Positions 1-12,099 of a DNA stretch of 64,000 nt are shown here, piece after piece. The notes beneath the pieces were generated by a model. The model saw only the letters and a program-made list of their open reading frames with translations, was not told the DNA's origin and searched no databases. The first letter of the stretch is position 1. The number at the start of each line of letters is the position of its first letter. The translations under genes were made by a program, and so were the position numbers. The DNA is taken from positions 124,001 to 188,000 of the forward strand of contig NZ_OMPU01000010.1 of NCBI RefSeq assembly GCF_900313065.1. Direction: 5' to 3'. This DNA comes from Kiloniella sp. EL199 (lineage in GTDB: Bacteria > Pseudomonadota > Alphaproteobacteria > Kiloniellales > Kiloniellaceae).

Positions 1-687
1 TTTGATATTTTCCAGCCTTGCGCCTTGTTTTCCGATCCCTGGGGCCAGGAAGTAAGCGTTGGGTAGCTGTTCAAGGGCATACTTTAAATCGGCAGGGACT
101 GTTGCCCCGACGACTGCACCAATGGTTTTGTTACCGCGGTTTGCCTCCCAAGTGCCGATGTCATCTAAAATTGTTTGCCAGAGTTTAGGGTTCCCGTGTT
201 CCTGCAAGGTCGTCCCTTCCGGGTTTGATGAGCGGGCGACAACAAAGACATAAGCACCGGTATCATAAGCTCTATCAAGCAGGGGCGTTAAAGAACCAAA
301 CCCAAGGTATGGCGTAACGGTAATAGCATCTACCTGCATCGGGGCCTTGTCGCCAAGCCAAGCTTGGGAATAGGCATCGATAGTGGAGCCAATATCGCCT
401 CTTTTTACATCTGCCAGGACAAGGAGACCCATGTCCTTTGCTTCCTTGATAATATCAGTTAGTACACTATAGCCTTCGACCCCAAATCTTTCAAAATAGG
501 CAATCTGAGGTTTTACGATAGGGGCATTATTGTGAGCTGCTTCTAGCATAGTCAGTGCAAAGGCTCGAGCACCAGCAGCGGTGTCATCTAACCCCCAGGC
601 TGATAACGTATCTTGAGTAGGATCAATCCCGACACACTTTGTTAGAGCATCACATGGAGCTTCTGATAAGGTTTCGAAAAATGTCAT
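1..687 (-). CDS. pyrF: Orotidine 5'-phosphate decarboxylase, C-terminus cut by window edge
   Basis: It decarboxylates OMP to UMP, the last step of de novo pyrimidine synthesis, in the cytoplasm. The minus-strand frame is open from an ATG at 687 to the window start (229 codons). It shows the family active-site segment ADVKRGDIGST with the catalytic Asp/Lys pair, and a GAVVGAT segment further on. The length and sequence style fit the longer (about 270 aa) group of the family, so roughly 40 residues are missing. An AGAGGAG Shine-Dalgarno lies 7-8 nt upstream of the ATG, which fixes the start. The histidine phosphatase gene upstream ends 50 nt away. Pyrimidine synthesis also links it to carA/carB in this window. 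Confidence 0.93.
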   Translation of the reverse strand, partial: MTFFETLSEAPCDALTKCVGIDPTQDTLSAWGLDDTAAGARAFALTMLEAAHNNAPIVKPQIAYFERFGVEGYSVLTDIIKEAKDMGLLVLADVKRGDIGSTIDAYSQAWLGDKAPMQVDAITVTPYLGFGSLTPLLDRAYDTGAYVFVVARSSNPEGTTLQEHGNPKLWQTILDDIGTWEANRGNKTIGAVVGATVPADLKYALEQLPNAYFLAPGIGKQGARLENIK

Positions 688-737
688 GATTGATGCTCCT
701 CTTTATATATATTGTCGCCGATTTGATTGTGATGTTG

Positions 738-1304
738 TTAGTTTCTTTTTCTTACAAAACGCCGTTGCCAAACAGGGCTATTCACATTTGGTGGTGTGTG
801 GTGACAAAGGGCGCAGTTGGGGAGTGGTTGGTAATCCGGCAAATCGAAATGATGCTTGATGGCCCCATAGAGGCCACCGTGGGCGGCGATTAAAACTGGA
901 CCCGGGCGATTAATCGCCTCGTTGACGGCATTTGTGGCGCGTTGGATGAATTTTTGCCTTGTTTCTGCACCTTCAGGGGTAAACACACCATCTTTCCAGT
1001 CTTCAAACCATCCGTTGTCAACAAGCCCTTCTTGACTTCCAAAGCCCGCTTCTTTCAGATCATCAATAATGACAATTTCGCAATTAAGAACCTTATTCAG
1101 TATTTGTGCTGTTTCCAGAGCTCGTTCCAGTGGGCTGGCACAGATGGTTTGAATTTTAACCTGCTTGATGGCTTCTGCTGCTTCGTAAGCCTGCTTGCGC
1201 CCAGTTTCGTTGAGGGGGATATCGGTAAAACCCTGCATCAAACCCTTGGCGTTCCAGTCAGTTTGTCCATGGCGAATGTAGTAGAATTCTTTGTGAAGGA
1301 GCAT
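738..1304 (-). CDS. Histidine phosphatase superfamily protein (phosphoglycerate mutase-like)
   Basis: A 188-residue branch-1 histidine phosphatase. The catalytic motif RHGQT is at residues 11-15 (His12 is the phospho-acceptor), SPLERALETA supplies the second Arg (about residue 61), Glu85 is a likely acid, and AAHGG carries the second His (142). These residues define the family, but the substrate cannot be read from the sequence. It could be a broad phosphomonoesterase or an alpha-ribazole-phosphatase-like enzyme; no cobalamin genes are nearby to favour the latter. It sits between greA and pyrF on the same strand. A greA terminator upstream suggests it has its own promoter in the 1305-1423 gap. 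Confidence 0.85.
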   Translation of the reverse strand: MLLHKEFYYIRHGQTDWNAKGLMQGFTDIPLNETGRKQAYEAAEAIKQVKIQTICASPLERALETAQILNKVLNCEIVIIDDLKEAGFGSQEGLVDNGWFEDWKDGVFTPEGAETRQKFIQRATNAVNEAINRPGPVLIAAHGGLYGAIKHHFDLPDYQPLPNCALCHHTPPNVNSPVWQRRFVRKRN

Positions 1305-1423
1305 AAGAGAATGGACCTGTTTTATAATTGCTTTGTTTAACTCTTGCCTGCCGTTTTTTCATTGTTGGTTTAGGACTTCTCTCTTCACGCCTAACGCAAA
1401 AATACAACAAACCGGCGATATAA

Positions 1424-1456
1424 AAAAATACCCGGTATCTCAAAGGAGATACCGGG
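1424..1456 (-). terminator. Intrinsic terminator of greA
   Basis: A perfect 11-bp stem (CCCGGTATCTC and its complement) with a 4-nt loop lies at 1431-1456. On the minus strand it is followed by TATTTTTTTATA. It begins 25 nt after the greA stop codon and has no T-run on the plus strand. Confidence 0.9.
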
Positions 1457-1481
1457 TAGCATATAGCCAAAGAATTGTGGC

Positions 1482-1958
1482 TTAAATATATTCAATCTTG
1501 ACGATTTCGTAGCCTTTTTCACCGGCTGGTGTTCTGACTTCAACAGAATCGCCTTCTTCTTTTCCGATCATTGCGCGTGCCATTGGCGAGGTAATTGCAA
1601 TTCGGCCAGCTTTGACATCTGCTTCCAGATCACCAACCAGTTGGTAAGTGGATTCTTCGTCGGTATCTTCGTCGGCAATGGTGATAGTTGCACCGAATTT
1701 CACGGTTGAACCGCTCATTGCAGCAACATCGATAACCTCTGCACGAGATATTCGTGCCTCAAGTTCAAGAACGCGGCCCTCAATAAAGCTCTGCTTTTCG
1801 CGGGCGGCGTGGTACTCGGCGTTCTCTGACAGATCACCGTGCTCACGTGCTTCGGCAATCGCGCGAATCACTGCCGGACGTTCGACAACTTTCAGGTTAC
1901 GGAGCTCTTCTTCAAGGCGGGCAAGGCCCTCCTTGGTCATTGGGAACTTTTCACTCAT
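1482..1958 (-). CDS. greA: Transcription elongation factor GreA
   Basis: A 158-residue GreA, the usual length for the family. It stimulates transcript cleavage by backtracked RNA polymerase through the secondary channel. The N-terminal coiled coil (about residues 1-75) contains the acidic tip region with [11 protein letters not shown], holding the conserved Asp/Glu that position Mg2+. The C-terminal FKBP-like domain contains the characteristic [10 protein letters not shown] segment. It lies downstream of carA-carB on the same strand, an arrangement common in alphaproteobacteria. A hairpin separates it from carB, and a clear terminator follows. Confidence 0.97.
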   Translation of the reverse strand: MSEKFPMTKEGLARLEEELRNLKVVERPAVIRAIAEAREHGDLSENAEYHAAREKQSFIEGRVLELEARISRAEVIDVAAMSGSTVKFGATITIADEDTDEESTYQLVGDLEADVKAGRIAITSPMARAMIGKEEGDSVEVRTPAGEKGYEIVKIEYI

Positions 1959-1989
1959 TCGCTTTTCCAGGCGTATTTACAAACAGTTA

Positions 1990-2027
1990 CTCCCGATTCC
2001 ACCACCGTTTTAGGGCAGAATCGGGAG
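1990..2027 (-). other. Hairpin between carB and greA
   Basis: The 10-bp arms CTCCCGATTC and GAATCGGGAG are separated by an 18-nt loop, lying 9-47 nt after the carB stop. No T-run follows on the minus strand. It could act as a partial terminator or a 3'-end stabiliser between carB and greA. The function is inferred. Confidence 0.5.
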
Positions 2028-2036
2028 CCACTTAAA

Positions 2037-5297
<3,261 letters not shown>

Positions 5298-5412
5298 GGT
5301 CTGCTTTACTCATCTTTGTGTCTGTTTGCTCTTGCCATACGCTGGACAGTGAGCTGTTCAGCTGTCTCGTTAAAACAATGGCGGCTGCTGTTGAAAGCGC
5401 CGCCATTGCAAC

Positions 5413-6627
5413 TTATTTTCGGCGGTCTGCTATAAGATCGCGGAACCGCTTGAACAGGTATTGGCTGTCTTGTGGTCCGGGCGAAGCCTCTGGGTGATAT
5501 TGAACAGAGAACACCGGGCGATCTTTCAGACGGATACCCTGATTGGTATTGTCGAAAAGCGAAATGTGAGTCTCTTCAACATTTTCAGGCAGGCTGTCTT
5601 TGTCCACCATAAAACCATGATTTTGACTGGTGATCTCAACTTTGTTCGTGGTGAAATCTTTGACCGGGTGGTTTGCGCCACGGTGACCAAGGTGCATTTT
5701 TTTCGTGTCAGCGCCAAGTGCGAGGGCAAGGATCTGATGACCAAGGCAGATGCCAAAGATTGGCAGATCTTTTTCGTTCAGGAGTGCCTGTACCATAGGA
5801 ATGGCGTACTCACCCGTTGCTGCCGGATCTCCCGGACCGTTGGATAAGAAGACGCCATCGGGGTTGTAAGCAAGAATTTCATCAGCAGTTGCATTTGCAG
5901 GAACAACTGTTACGCGGCACCCTTGGGAACTGAGAGAGCGCAGGATATTGCGTTTGGCTCCAAAATCTACAGCAACAACATGAAACTCAGGATTTTCTTC
6001 GGCTTGATACCCTTCTTCAAGGGTCCAGCGTTTCTCGTTCCAGTTTGATGTCTGGGCACAGGTAACCTCTTTGGCGAGGTCCATACCGTTCAGACCGGGA
6101 AAGTCTGCTGCTTTTTTCCTAAGCGCTTCAAGGTCAAATTTGCCGTCAGCGTGATAGGCGATACAGCCGTTAGGTGCGCCATTGTCACGGATGAGGCGGG
6201 TAAGAACGCGGGTGTCCACACCTGTGATCGCACTGAGATTATGGGATTTTAGCCAAGCATCAAGATCGCGGGTTGCGCGCCAGTTAGAAGGCTGCGTGAT
6301 ATCCATTCGGAGAATAGCGCCGCGTGAGGACGGCGTGACCGTTTCGATATCTTCATCATTGGCCCCGACATTCCCGATGTGAGGGAAGGTAAAGGTGATG
6401 ATTTGTCCGGCATAGGAAGGGTCTGTCAGAATTTCCTGATATCCTGTCATCGAGGTATTGAAGCAAACTTCTGCAACGGCTTCACCTTCTGCGCCCAAAC
6501 CTCTTCCCCAAAATACTTGCCCGTTGGCAAGAACGAGGACCGCGGTTGCTCCCGCAGGTTGTTTGCAGGCAGAATCAATAGCCCCTGTCTGGGAGACGGA
6601 GGTTTCTTTTGATGTCATAATACTCAT
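5413..6627 (-). CDS. carA: Carbamoyl-phosphate synthase small (glutaminase) subunit
   Basis: A 404-residue class I glutamine amidotransferase subunit that supplies ammonia to CarB. The N-terminal small-subunit domain contains TSMTGYQEILTDPSY. The C-terminal triad glutaminase has the nucleophile in FGICLGHQILALALG, and His/Glu in QYHPEASPGP near the end. ATG codons exist at 6627 and 6618; an AGGA lies about 10 nt before the first, so I keep 6627. A promoter-like sequence precedes the gene on the minus strand. The gap to carB is 115 nt, enough for regulation, but no obvious terminator is present. Confidence 0.97.
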   Translation of the reverse strand: MSIMTSKETSVSQTGAIDSACKQPAGATAVLVLANGQVFWGRGLGAEGEAVAEVCFNTSMTGYQEILTDPSYAGQIITFTFPHIGNVGANDEDIETVTPSSRGAILRMDITQPSNWRATRDLDAWLKSHNLSAITGVDTRVLTRLIRDNGAPNGCIAYHADGKFDLEALRKKAADFPGLNGMDLAKEVTCAQTSNWNEKRWTLEEGYQAEENPEFHVVAVDFGAKRNILRSLSSQGCRVTVVPANATADEILAYNPDGVFLSNGPGDPAATGEYAIPMVQALLNEKDLPIFGICLGHQILALALGADTKKMHLGHRGANHPVKDFTTNKVEITSQNHGFMVDKDSLPENVEETHISLFDNTNQGIRLKDRPVFSVQYHPEASPGPQDSQYLFKRFRDLIADRRK

Positions 6628-6683
6628 GGATGGGGCGTCCTTTAGGCAGACGTAATCGTCAGCGATTTAATAGCTGAGGCCTT

Positions 6684-6712
6684 TGTATAAGCATAAGTGG
6701 CTTTTAGGTCAA
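6684..6712 (-). promoter_or_regulatory. Predicted sigma70 promoter of carA
   Basis: On the minus strand, TTGACC (complement of 6707-6712) and TATACA (6684-6689) are separated by exactly 17 nt. Predicted transcription starts near 6677, about 50 nt before the carA ATG. Confidence 0.55.
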
Positions 6713-6754
6713 GAAAAACACGAAAGAAAATATCTTTTAATAACAGTAGCTTAT

Positions 6755-6771
6755 AAAGTTTTTAAAACTTT
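6755..6771. promoter_or_regulatory. 17-bp perfect palindrome in the carA/yqeY divergent region
   Basis: AAAGTTTT-T-AAAACTTT is symmetric about 6763. It lies 57 nt upstream of the yqeY start and about 45 bp upstream of the predicted carA -35. It may be an operator; AT-rich palindromes also arise by chance, so confidence is limited. Confidence 0.3.
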
Positions 6772-6827
6772 GCCATTTCCTGTTTTTTAGAGTAGGTTCT
6801 GGTCCTTTCTAAACTTGTTCGGGGCAA

Positions 6828-7283
6828 ATGATGCTACGCAACAGCTTGAACGATGCTCTCAAAGAGGCTATGCGCAACAAAGATAAACAAGCGATATCAA
6901 CGCTTAGGCTTATTTTGGCTGCTTTAAAAGACCGCGATATTGCGGCGCGTGGCGAGGGGAGTGATCCTATTGGCGAGGAAGCGGTTCTGGAAATGCTCCA
7001 GAAAATGATTCGCCAAAGAAGAGATTCGATTGAAATGTACGAGAAGGCTGGTCGCACAGAACTTGCAGAACGCGAGCAGAGTGAAATTTCGGTCATCGAA
7101 AAGTTTCTTCCGAAGCAGATGTCTTCTGAAGAAATTGAGAAGATTGTCGAAGAGCTTATTGCCGAACTCGGGGTGGATTCCATTAAAGACATGGGAAAAA
7201 TCATGGGTGCGCTCAAAGCCAAGTACGCCGGTACAATGGACTTTGGCAAAGCCAGTGGTGTTGTAAAAGCCAAACTGGTTTAA
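6828..7283 (+). CDS. GatB/YqeY domain-containing protein
   Basis: A 151-residue all-helical YqeY-family protein, related to the tail domain of the GatB subunit of Asp/Glu-tRNA amidotransferase. The family signature is present: an N-terminal LNDALKEAMRNKDK, then the TLRLILAALKDRDI helix, EREQSEISVIEKFLPKQM in the middle, and IKDMGKIMGALKAKYAG toward the end. The function of free-standing YqeY proteins is not well established; a tRNA-related role is usually inferred. It precedes dnaG and rpoD, a conserved neighbourhood, but a good terminator lies between it and dnaG. A second in-frame ATG at 6831 is an equally possible start. Confidence 0.92.
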   Translation: MMLRNSLNDALKEAMRNKDKQAISTLRLILAALKDRDIAARGEGSDPIGEEAVLEMLQKMIRQRRDSIEMYEKAGRTELAEREQSEISVIEKFLPKQMSSEEIEKIVEELIAELGVDSIKDMGKIMGALKAKYAGTMDFGKASGVVKAKLV

Positions 7284-7310
7284 ATCTGCCAAAAGCTGAT
7301 TATATGTAAA

Positions 7311-7348
7311 CAGAACTCATGGGGTGCCTATGGGTTCTGTTTTCTTTT
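7311..7348 (+). terminator. Intrinsic terminator after yqeY
   Basis: CAGAACTCAT (7311-7320) pairs with ATGGGTTCTG (7330-7339) with one G-T pair and a 9-nt loop, followed by TTTTCTTTT on the plus strand. It separates yqeY from dnaG. Confidence 0.85.
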
Positions 7349-7411
7349 GCACTGCTGTGATAAGCTAACTTTCAGATCTAAGGTACTGTTGGTTTGGGAA
7401 CACGCCCTTCA

Positions 7412-9394
7412 ATGTCATTCACGCCTGAGTTTTTAGATGAACTGCGCGCACGTGTGCCGGTTTCCGGCGTGGTCGGGCGCAAGGTAAAGCTTACCAAACG
7501 CGGCCGGGAATTCAGTGGTCTTTGCCCTTTTCACAACGAAAAAACGCCTTCGTTTACCGTTAATGATGATAAAGGATTCTATCACTGTTTTGGCTGTGGT
7601 GCCCATGGGGATGTCATCACCTTTGTCACCGAGACAGAGGGACTTTCTTTTCCGGAGTCTGTAGAACGCCTGGCCGAACAGGCTGGCTTGCAGGTGCCCA
7701 AAGCCACCAGGGAAGAGGCTGAACGGTCGAAGAAACGCGCCAGTCTATATGATGTGATGGAAGAAATCGCCAAGTGGTTCGAAGAACAACTGGCGGGTGA
7801 CACAGGAAAAGAAGCGCGGAATTATGTGAATCGTCGCGGATTAAGACCGGAAACCGTTAGTCGTTTTCGTCTTGGCTATTCCCCCAATCAGCGTGGTTTG
7901 ATCCGCAAGGCTATGAACGCACGCGGTATCGACGACGAACAACTGGTTGATGTCGGGGTGATCAAACATAGTGATGAGGACCGTCGTAAAGATGGCCGTA
8001 AAGATGGCAGCGAATACTGGGATTACTTTATCCATCGGTTGATGTTCCCTATTACAGATCGCCGTGGCCGGATTATTGCCTTTGGGGGGCGTGCGCTTGG
8101 TGACAGTAAGGCGAAGTATCTGAATTCACCTGATACAATCCTCTTCCATAAAGGCAAGGTGCTTTACAATTTGGCGAGTGCGCGGCAGGCCGCCCATGAT
8201 TTGGGCGAGGTGGTTGTGACAGAGGGTTACATGGATGTTATTGCCCTTTCGCAGGCAGGTTTCCCATCGGCTGTTGCCCCCTTAGGAACGGCGGTAACGG
8301 AAGACCAGATACAGGAACTTTGGCGGATGGTGCCAGAGCCAGTGTTATGTCTTGATGGTGATACCGCAGGTATTCGCGCAGCGCATAGAGTAGTCGAGCG
8401 TGCTTTACCCATTATCCAGCCGGGGAAATCTCTACGCTTTGCAACTTTGCCCGAGGGAGAAGACCCGGACAGTCTTATACAAACGCAAGGTTCTGCTCAG
8501 ATGCGTGAGGTTCTGCGCACGGCAAAACCCCTGTCAGAAATGCTGTGGCGGAAAACCACCATGGGTGCGGACATCGAAACACCAGAACGTCGTGCTGCGC
8601 TAAAGGCCGAACTGCGTAGGCAATTCAGTGCTATCACGGATAAGGATTTGAGGTTTGAATACCAAAAGGAAATGTTCCGACGCTTTGATGAATTGACGGG
8701 TGTGACCATAAAAGGTGCCGCGCAATCTGCTGCGCAGGCCGGAAGGCAGGGATATGATTCACCGGGTTACAATCAGGGGTACAACAAACCGTTCAGGAAA
8801 CAGGCTGGTCGCAAGCAGAATCGCAACCGCCAATGGGGGAAGAAGGATTCGTTTGAACTGGACCCACGCATCCCCCGACCGAATTTACCCGCGAGAAAAT
8901 TAGCGCAGCGACAGGAACAGGTTTTGCTGGCGACGTTGATCAATCATCCCAATGTTTTGTCCAAACAGCTAGAGGATCTGGCGAGTTTGAGGCTTCCGAG
9001 TGAGGAATATAACAGGGTGTTACAAGATCTCGTGGATGTTATTGTTCGAGACCCGGATCTTGACAGAGAGGCACTTAAATGCCAACTCTGCGATAAGGGA
9101 TATTCTCGACTGATGGATGAACTCTTGAGTCCTGCTGTTATGGATCACGGAAAATTTGCGCGACCGGCAACGGACAGCTACGCAGCTGAGCACGGTGTGA
9201 CGCATATAGCGGCTATGTTCCGCGAGAAACAGGCAGAACAGGAAAAAGGTGTTCACAGTCGCGAATTTGCGGCGAATATGGACGAAACGGGATTGACTCA
9301 GCTAGAGGCGCACAAGCAACTCCGGCAAGAGACATCCGGTGTAGCTATTGATTTGGATAGTTATGACCCGGATGCCTATGAAGACAGTCACTAA
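7412..9394 (+). CDS. dnaG: DNA primase
   Basis: This primase synthesises RNA primers at the replication fork and associates with DnaB helicase. The N-terminal CHC2-type zinc domain is visible (CPFHNEKTPSF with Cys38/His41, then HCFGCG with Cys59/Cys62). The catalytic Toprim domain has the Glu in VVTEGYMDVIAL and the Asp pair in CLDGDTAG. A poorly conserved, Gln/Gly/Asn-rich linker (about residues 430-480) leads to the C-terminal helicase-binding region. I chose the ATG at 7412 because the protein then opens with SFTPEFLDELRARV, the usual start; an in-frame TTG at 7394 adds six residues. The macromolecular-synthesis arrangement dnaG-rpoD is retained, with rpoD 75 nt downstream. Confidence 0.97.
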   Translation: MSFTPEFLDELRARVPVSGVVGRKVKLTKRGREFSGLCPFHNEKTPSFTVNDDKGFYHCFGCGAHGDVITFVTETEGLSFPESVERLAEQAGLQVPKATREEAERSKKRASLYDVMEEIAKWFEEQLAGDTGKEARNYVNRRGLRPETVSRFRLGYSPNQRGLIRKAMNARGIDDEQLVDVGVIKHSDEDRRKDGRKDGSEYWDYFIHRLMFPITDRRGRIIAFGGRALGDSKAKYLNSPDTILFHKGKVLYNLASARQAAHDLGEVVVTEGYMDVIALSQAGFPSAVAPLGTAVTEDQIQELWRMVPEPVLCLDGDTAGIRAAHRVVERALPIIQPGKSLRFATLPEGEDPDSLIQTQGSAQMREVLRTAKPLSEMLWRKTTMGADIETPERRAALKAELRRQFSAITDKDLRFEYQKEMFRRFDELTGVTIKGAAQSAAQAGRQGYDSPGYNQGYNKPFRKQAGRKQNRNRQWGKKDSFELDPRIPRPNLPARKLAQRQEQVLLATLINHPNVLSKQLEDLASLRLPSEEYNRVLQDLVDVIVRDPDLDREALKCQLCDKGYSRLMDELLSPAVMDHGKFARPATDSYAAEHGVTHIAAMFREKQAEQEKGVHSREFAANMDETGLTQLEAHKQLRQETSGVAIDLDSYDPDAYEDSH

Positions 9395-9469
9395 GCGTTA
9401 CGAGAGAGCACGTTGGCTAATTATCGAATCGGCTAGCGTGCTAAATTGCTATTTGGGGTACAAGGTTAT

Positions 9470-11479
9470 ATGGCGACCAAGGCGACCGAAACCGCTGAAA
9501 AAAGCACGGAAAATCGGGAAGAAACTTCCGACGGACCTCTAATGGATATTACATCCGCGACCGTCAAAAAGATGATCGCGAAGGCAAAAGAAGTTGGCTA
9601 TGTCACTTATGACGAGCTCAACAAGGTTTTGCCATCTGATGAGATGTCATCCGAGCAGATCGAAGACATCATGGCCCTTCTTTCCGAGATGGGTATCAAT
9701 GTCGTCGAGAATGAAGAAACAGACGAAGCCGTTGACGAGGAAGCGAAACCCGACGAAGCCGTTGTCGGGAACGTAAAGGAAGAGGACGCCGGACGTACCG
9801 ATGATCCTGTCCGGATGTATCTTCGTGAAATGGGTACGGTTGAATTGCTCTCTCGCGAAGGTGAGATTGCGATTGCGAAGCGTATTGAAGCTGGTCGTGA
9901 CAAAATGATTGGTGGGATTTGCGAAAGTCCGTTGACCATTCGTTCATTGCTTCACTGGCGTGAAGGCCTGATTCAAGGGGATCTTCTGCTCAGAGATATT
10001 ATCGATCTGGATGCCACCTATGGCGGGGGACCAAACGACGATGATATCGCGTTTGAAGAATCCGGCGCTGGTGATAAAGCAGATGTCGAAGACGAATTGG
10101 TCAGTCAGCCTGGCGAAAAAGTCGATGATGATGACGACGACGACAAACCTGCACCTGCTGAAGGCGAAGAAGAATCTGGCGAGGGTGGCGAAGATGATGG
10201 CGAAGAGAACAACATGTCTCTTGCTGCCATGGAAGAAGCTTTGCTGCCGCAAGTTCTCGAGATGCTCGAAAACATTGCCGGTCATCAACAGAAGCTGAGT
10301 AAGGTTCAAGAAAAGCGCCTGACATCACTGCTTGCCGGTGACAAGGTACCGGACGCTGTAGAGAAAAAATACAGCAAGATGAAGCAGGAAATGATCGAGC
10401 TTATGGAAGGGGTTCACTTTAACTCCAACCGTCTTGAGCAGCTTATGGATCAGCTTTACGGCCTGAACAAAAACCTGATGTCTCAAGAAGGTAAACTTCT
10501 GCGTCTGGCTGAAAAGTCAGGTGTTGCGCGTCAGGAATTCCTTGATACCTATTTTGGTAGTGAGCTTCACCCGAATTGGCTTGAAGAAATTAAAACCTAC
10601 AAAGGCAAGGGCTGGGATAAGTTCGCAGAACGCTACGCGGACGATATTACCAAAATCCGCGGTAGTATTTCCAAGGTTGCCGATGATGTTGGTTTGCCAA
10701 TTCCTGAATTCCGTAAGACTGTTAAAGTCGTGCAGACCAGTGAAAAAGAAGCCAGCCGAGCCAAGACCGAAATGGTCGAAGCCAACCTGCGTCTTGTGAT
10801 TTCTATTGCCAAGAAGTACACGAACCGTGGCCTTCAGTTCCTGGATCTTATTCAGGAAGGTAATATTGGTCTGATGAAGGCGGTGGACAAGTTTGAATAC
10901 CGTCGTGGTTATAAGTTCTCGACCTATGCGACGTGGTGGATCCGTCAGGCGATTACGCGCTCTATTGCGGATCAGGCCCGGACAATCCGTATTCCGGTTC
11001 ATATGATTGAAACCATCAACAAGCTGGTTCGCACCAGCCGCCAGATGCTTCATGAAATTGGTCGCGAGCCACAGCCGGAAGAATTGGCCGAACGTCTGGG
11101 CATGCCACTTGAAAAAGTGCGCAAAGTCCTGAAGATTGCCAAGGAGCCGATATCGCTCGAAACCCCGATCGGGGACGAGGAAGACAGTCATCTCGGTGAT
11201 TTCATCGAAGATAAGAACGCTGTTATTCCGCTCGATTCTGCGATCCAGTCAAACTTGCGCGAAACTACGACCCGTGTTCTCGCCAGCTTGACCCCGCGTG
11301 AAGAGCGTGTGCTGCGCATGCGTTTTGGTATCGGTATGAACACCGACCACACTTTGGAAGAAGTTGGTCAGCAGTTCTCGGTCACACGTGAACGTATTCG
11401 TCAGATCGAAGCGAAAGCACTCCGCAAGCTCAAGCATCCAAGTCGTTCGCGCAAACTGCGCAGCTTCCTGGATACATAA
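9470..11479 (+). CDS. rpoD: RNA polymerase primary sigma factor (sigma70)
   Basis: The housekeeping sigma factor, about 669 residues. Region 1.1 is at roughly residues 25-80. Region 1.2 follows ([20 protein letters not shown]). A long non-conserved segment contains a very acidic stretch (seven consecutive Asp near 10128, then Glu/Gly-rich). Regions 2.1-2.4 include [18 protein letters not shown] and [15 protein letters not shown], region 3 follows, and region 4.2 carries the helix-turn-helix ([20 protein letters not shown]). The ATG at 9470 is preceded by AAGG; an in-frame TTG at 9446 is less likely. A strong terminator is found about 55 nt after the stop, inside the next gene. Confidence 0.98.
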   Translation: MATKATETAEKSTENREETSDGPLMDITSATVKKMIAKAKEVGYVTYDELNKVLPSDEMSSEQIEDIMALLSEMGINVVENEETDEAVDEEAKPDEAVVGNVKEEDAGRTDDPVRMYLREMGTVELLSREGEIAIAKRIEAGRDKMIGGICESPLTIRSLLHWREGLIQGDLLLRDIIDLDATYGGGPNDDDIAFEESGAGDKADVEDELVSQPGEKVDDDDDDDKPAPAEGEEESGEGGEDDGEENNMSLAAMEEALLPQVLEMLENIAGHQQKLSKVQEKRLTSLLAGDKVPDAVEKKYSKMKQEMIELMEGVHFNSNRLEQLMDQLYGLNKNLMSQEGKLLRLAEKSGVARQEFLDTYFGSELHPNWLEEIKTYKGKGWDKFAERYADDITKIRGSISKVADDVGLPIPEFRKTVKVVQTSEKEASRAKTEMVEANLRLVISIAKKYTNRGLQFLDLIQEGNIGLMKAVDKFEYRRGYKFSTYATWWIRQAITRSIADQARTIRIPVHMIETINKLVRTSRQMLHEIGREPQPEELAERLGMPLEKVRKVLKIAKEPISLETPIGDEEDSHLGDFIEDKNAVIPLDSAIQSNLRETTTRVLASLTPREERVLRMRFGIGMNTDHTLEEVGQQFSVTRERIRQIEAKALRKLKHPSRSRKLRSFLDT

Positions 11480-11498
11480 TTGCTGGGACCTGAAGATA

Positions 11499-11981
11499 GT
11501 GGGAAATCCACTTCGGGAATCAGATGAAAAGCTAGAGGCGTTCTGGAAAATCTGTCGGGACTATATTCCGACAGAAGACCGGAACGCCTCTTTTTCGTCA
11601 TGGTTCTTTGGTGATAGTCCTGAAATGGCCGACGATCTTCTGGCTCTTGTTATGGAAGACAAGAAAACGGCAACCTGTGGTGCGTTGTTCGATTATGAGT
11701 ACGATGACGAAGATCTTCCCGAAGAGGGTAGTTATCATATCCTGACCGATTTTGCAGGAAAACCACGCTGTTTGATCCAAATGACGTTGGTATCACTCGC
11801 TGCTTACAGAGATGTTACAGAAGACTTTGCTCTGGCAGAGGGTGAGGGAACTTACGAAAAATGGCTACGAGATCATCAGGCATTTTTCACACGCCGTGCT
11901 GCGGTAACTGGAAACAACTTTACGCATGATACGCTGTTGGTGCTTGAGCGTTTCAAGTTGATCTATTCAATAAAACAATAA
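11499..11981 (+). CDS. ASCH domain-containing protein
   Basis: A 160-residue ASCH-domain protein of the stand-alone type. ASCH is a PUA-like beta-barrel thought to bind RNA or nucleotides; some members are amidohydrolases for modified cytidines. Visible family features are FGDSPEMADDLLALV, the GKKTAT-like KKTATCGALFDYE, CLIQMTLV, and LAEGEGTYEKWLRDH followed by HxxFF and LERFKLIY at the C-terminus. The start is the GTG at 11499, 19 nt after rpoD; family similarity (EAFWKIC) begins right after it, so a later ATG is unlikely. Notably the segment encoding about residues 12-33 also forms a strong intrinsic terminator. It is probably expressed by read-through from rpoD. Confidence 0.85.
   Translation: MGNPLRESDEKLEAFWKICRDYIPTEDRNASFSSWFFGDSPEMADDLLALVMEDKKTATCGALFDYEYDDEDLPEEGSYHILTDFAGKPRCLIQMTLVSLAAYRDVTEDFALAEGEGTYEKWLRDHQAFFTRRAAVTGNNFTHDTLLVLERFKLIYSIKQ
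11534..11595 (+). terminator. Strong intrinsic terminator embedded in the ASCH coding sequence
   Basis: The outer stem GAGGCGTTCTGG (11535-11546) pairs with CCGGAACGCCTC (11579-11590; one T-G pair). An inner stem CTGTCGG (11552-11558) pairs with CCGACAG (11568-11574), and TTTTT follows at 11591-11595. It lies about 55 nt past the rpoD stop and is entirely inside the next reading frame. Confidence 0.85.
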
Positions 11982-12099
11982 TAGTTTCATTTGATACTTT
12001 TCTGTGCAAAGTACAAAGCCGAGAAGTTAGTTATAAGAAAGCGTGCCATAACGTCCGCATCAAGACGGACAAGATGTGACGGATAATAGGGAGCTAAAG

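Noticed and set aside
1258-1470. 70-codon minus-strand frame before the histidine phosphatase
   Set aside because: It overlaps the greA terminator and the phosphatase start; no ribosome site or recognisable content.
10517-11191. 224-codon open frame antisense to rpoD, and others at 9607-9947 and 9944-10309
   Set aside because: They lie fully inside rpoD on the opposite strand and show no protein-like motif; they are shadow frames of a conserved gene.
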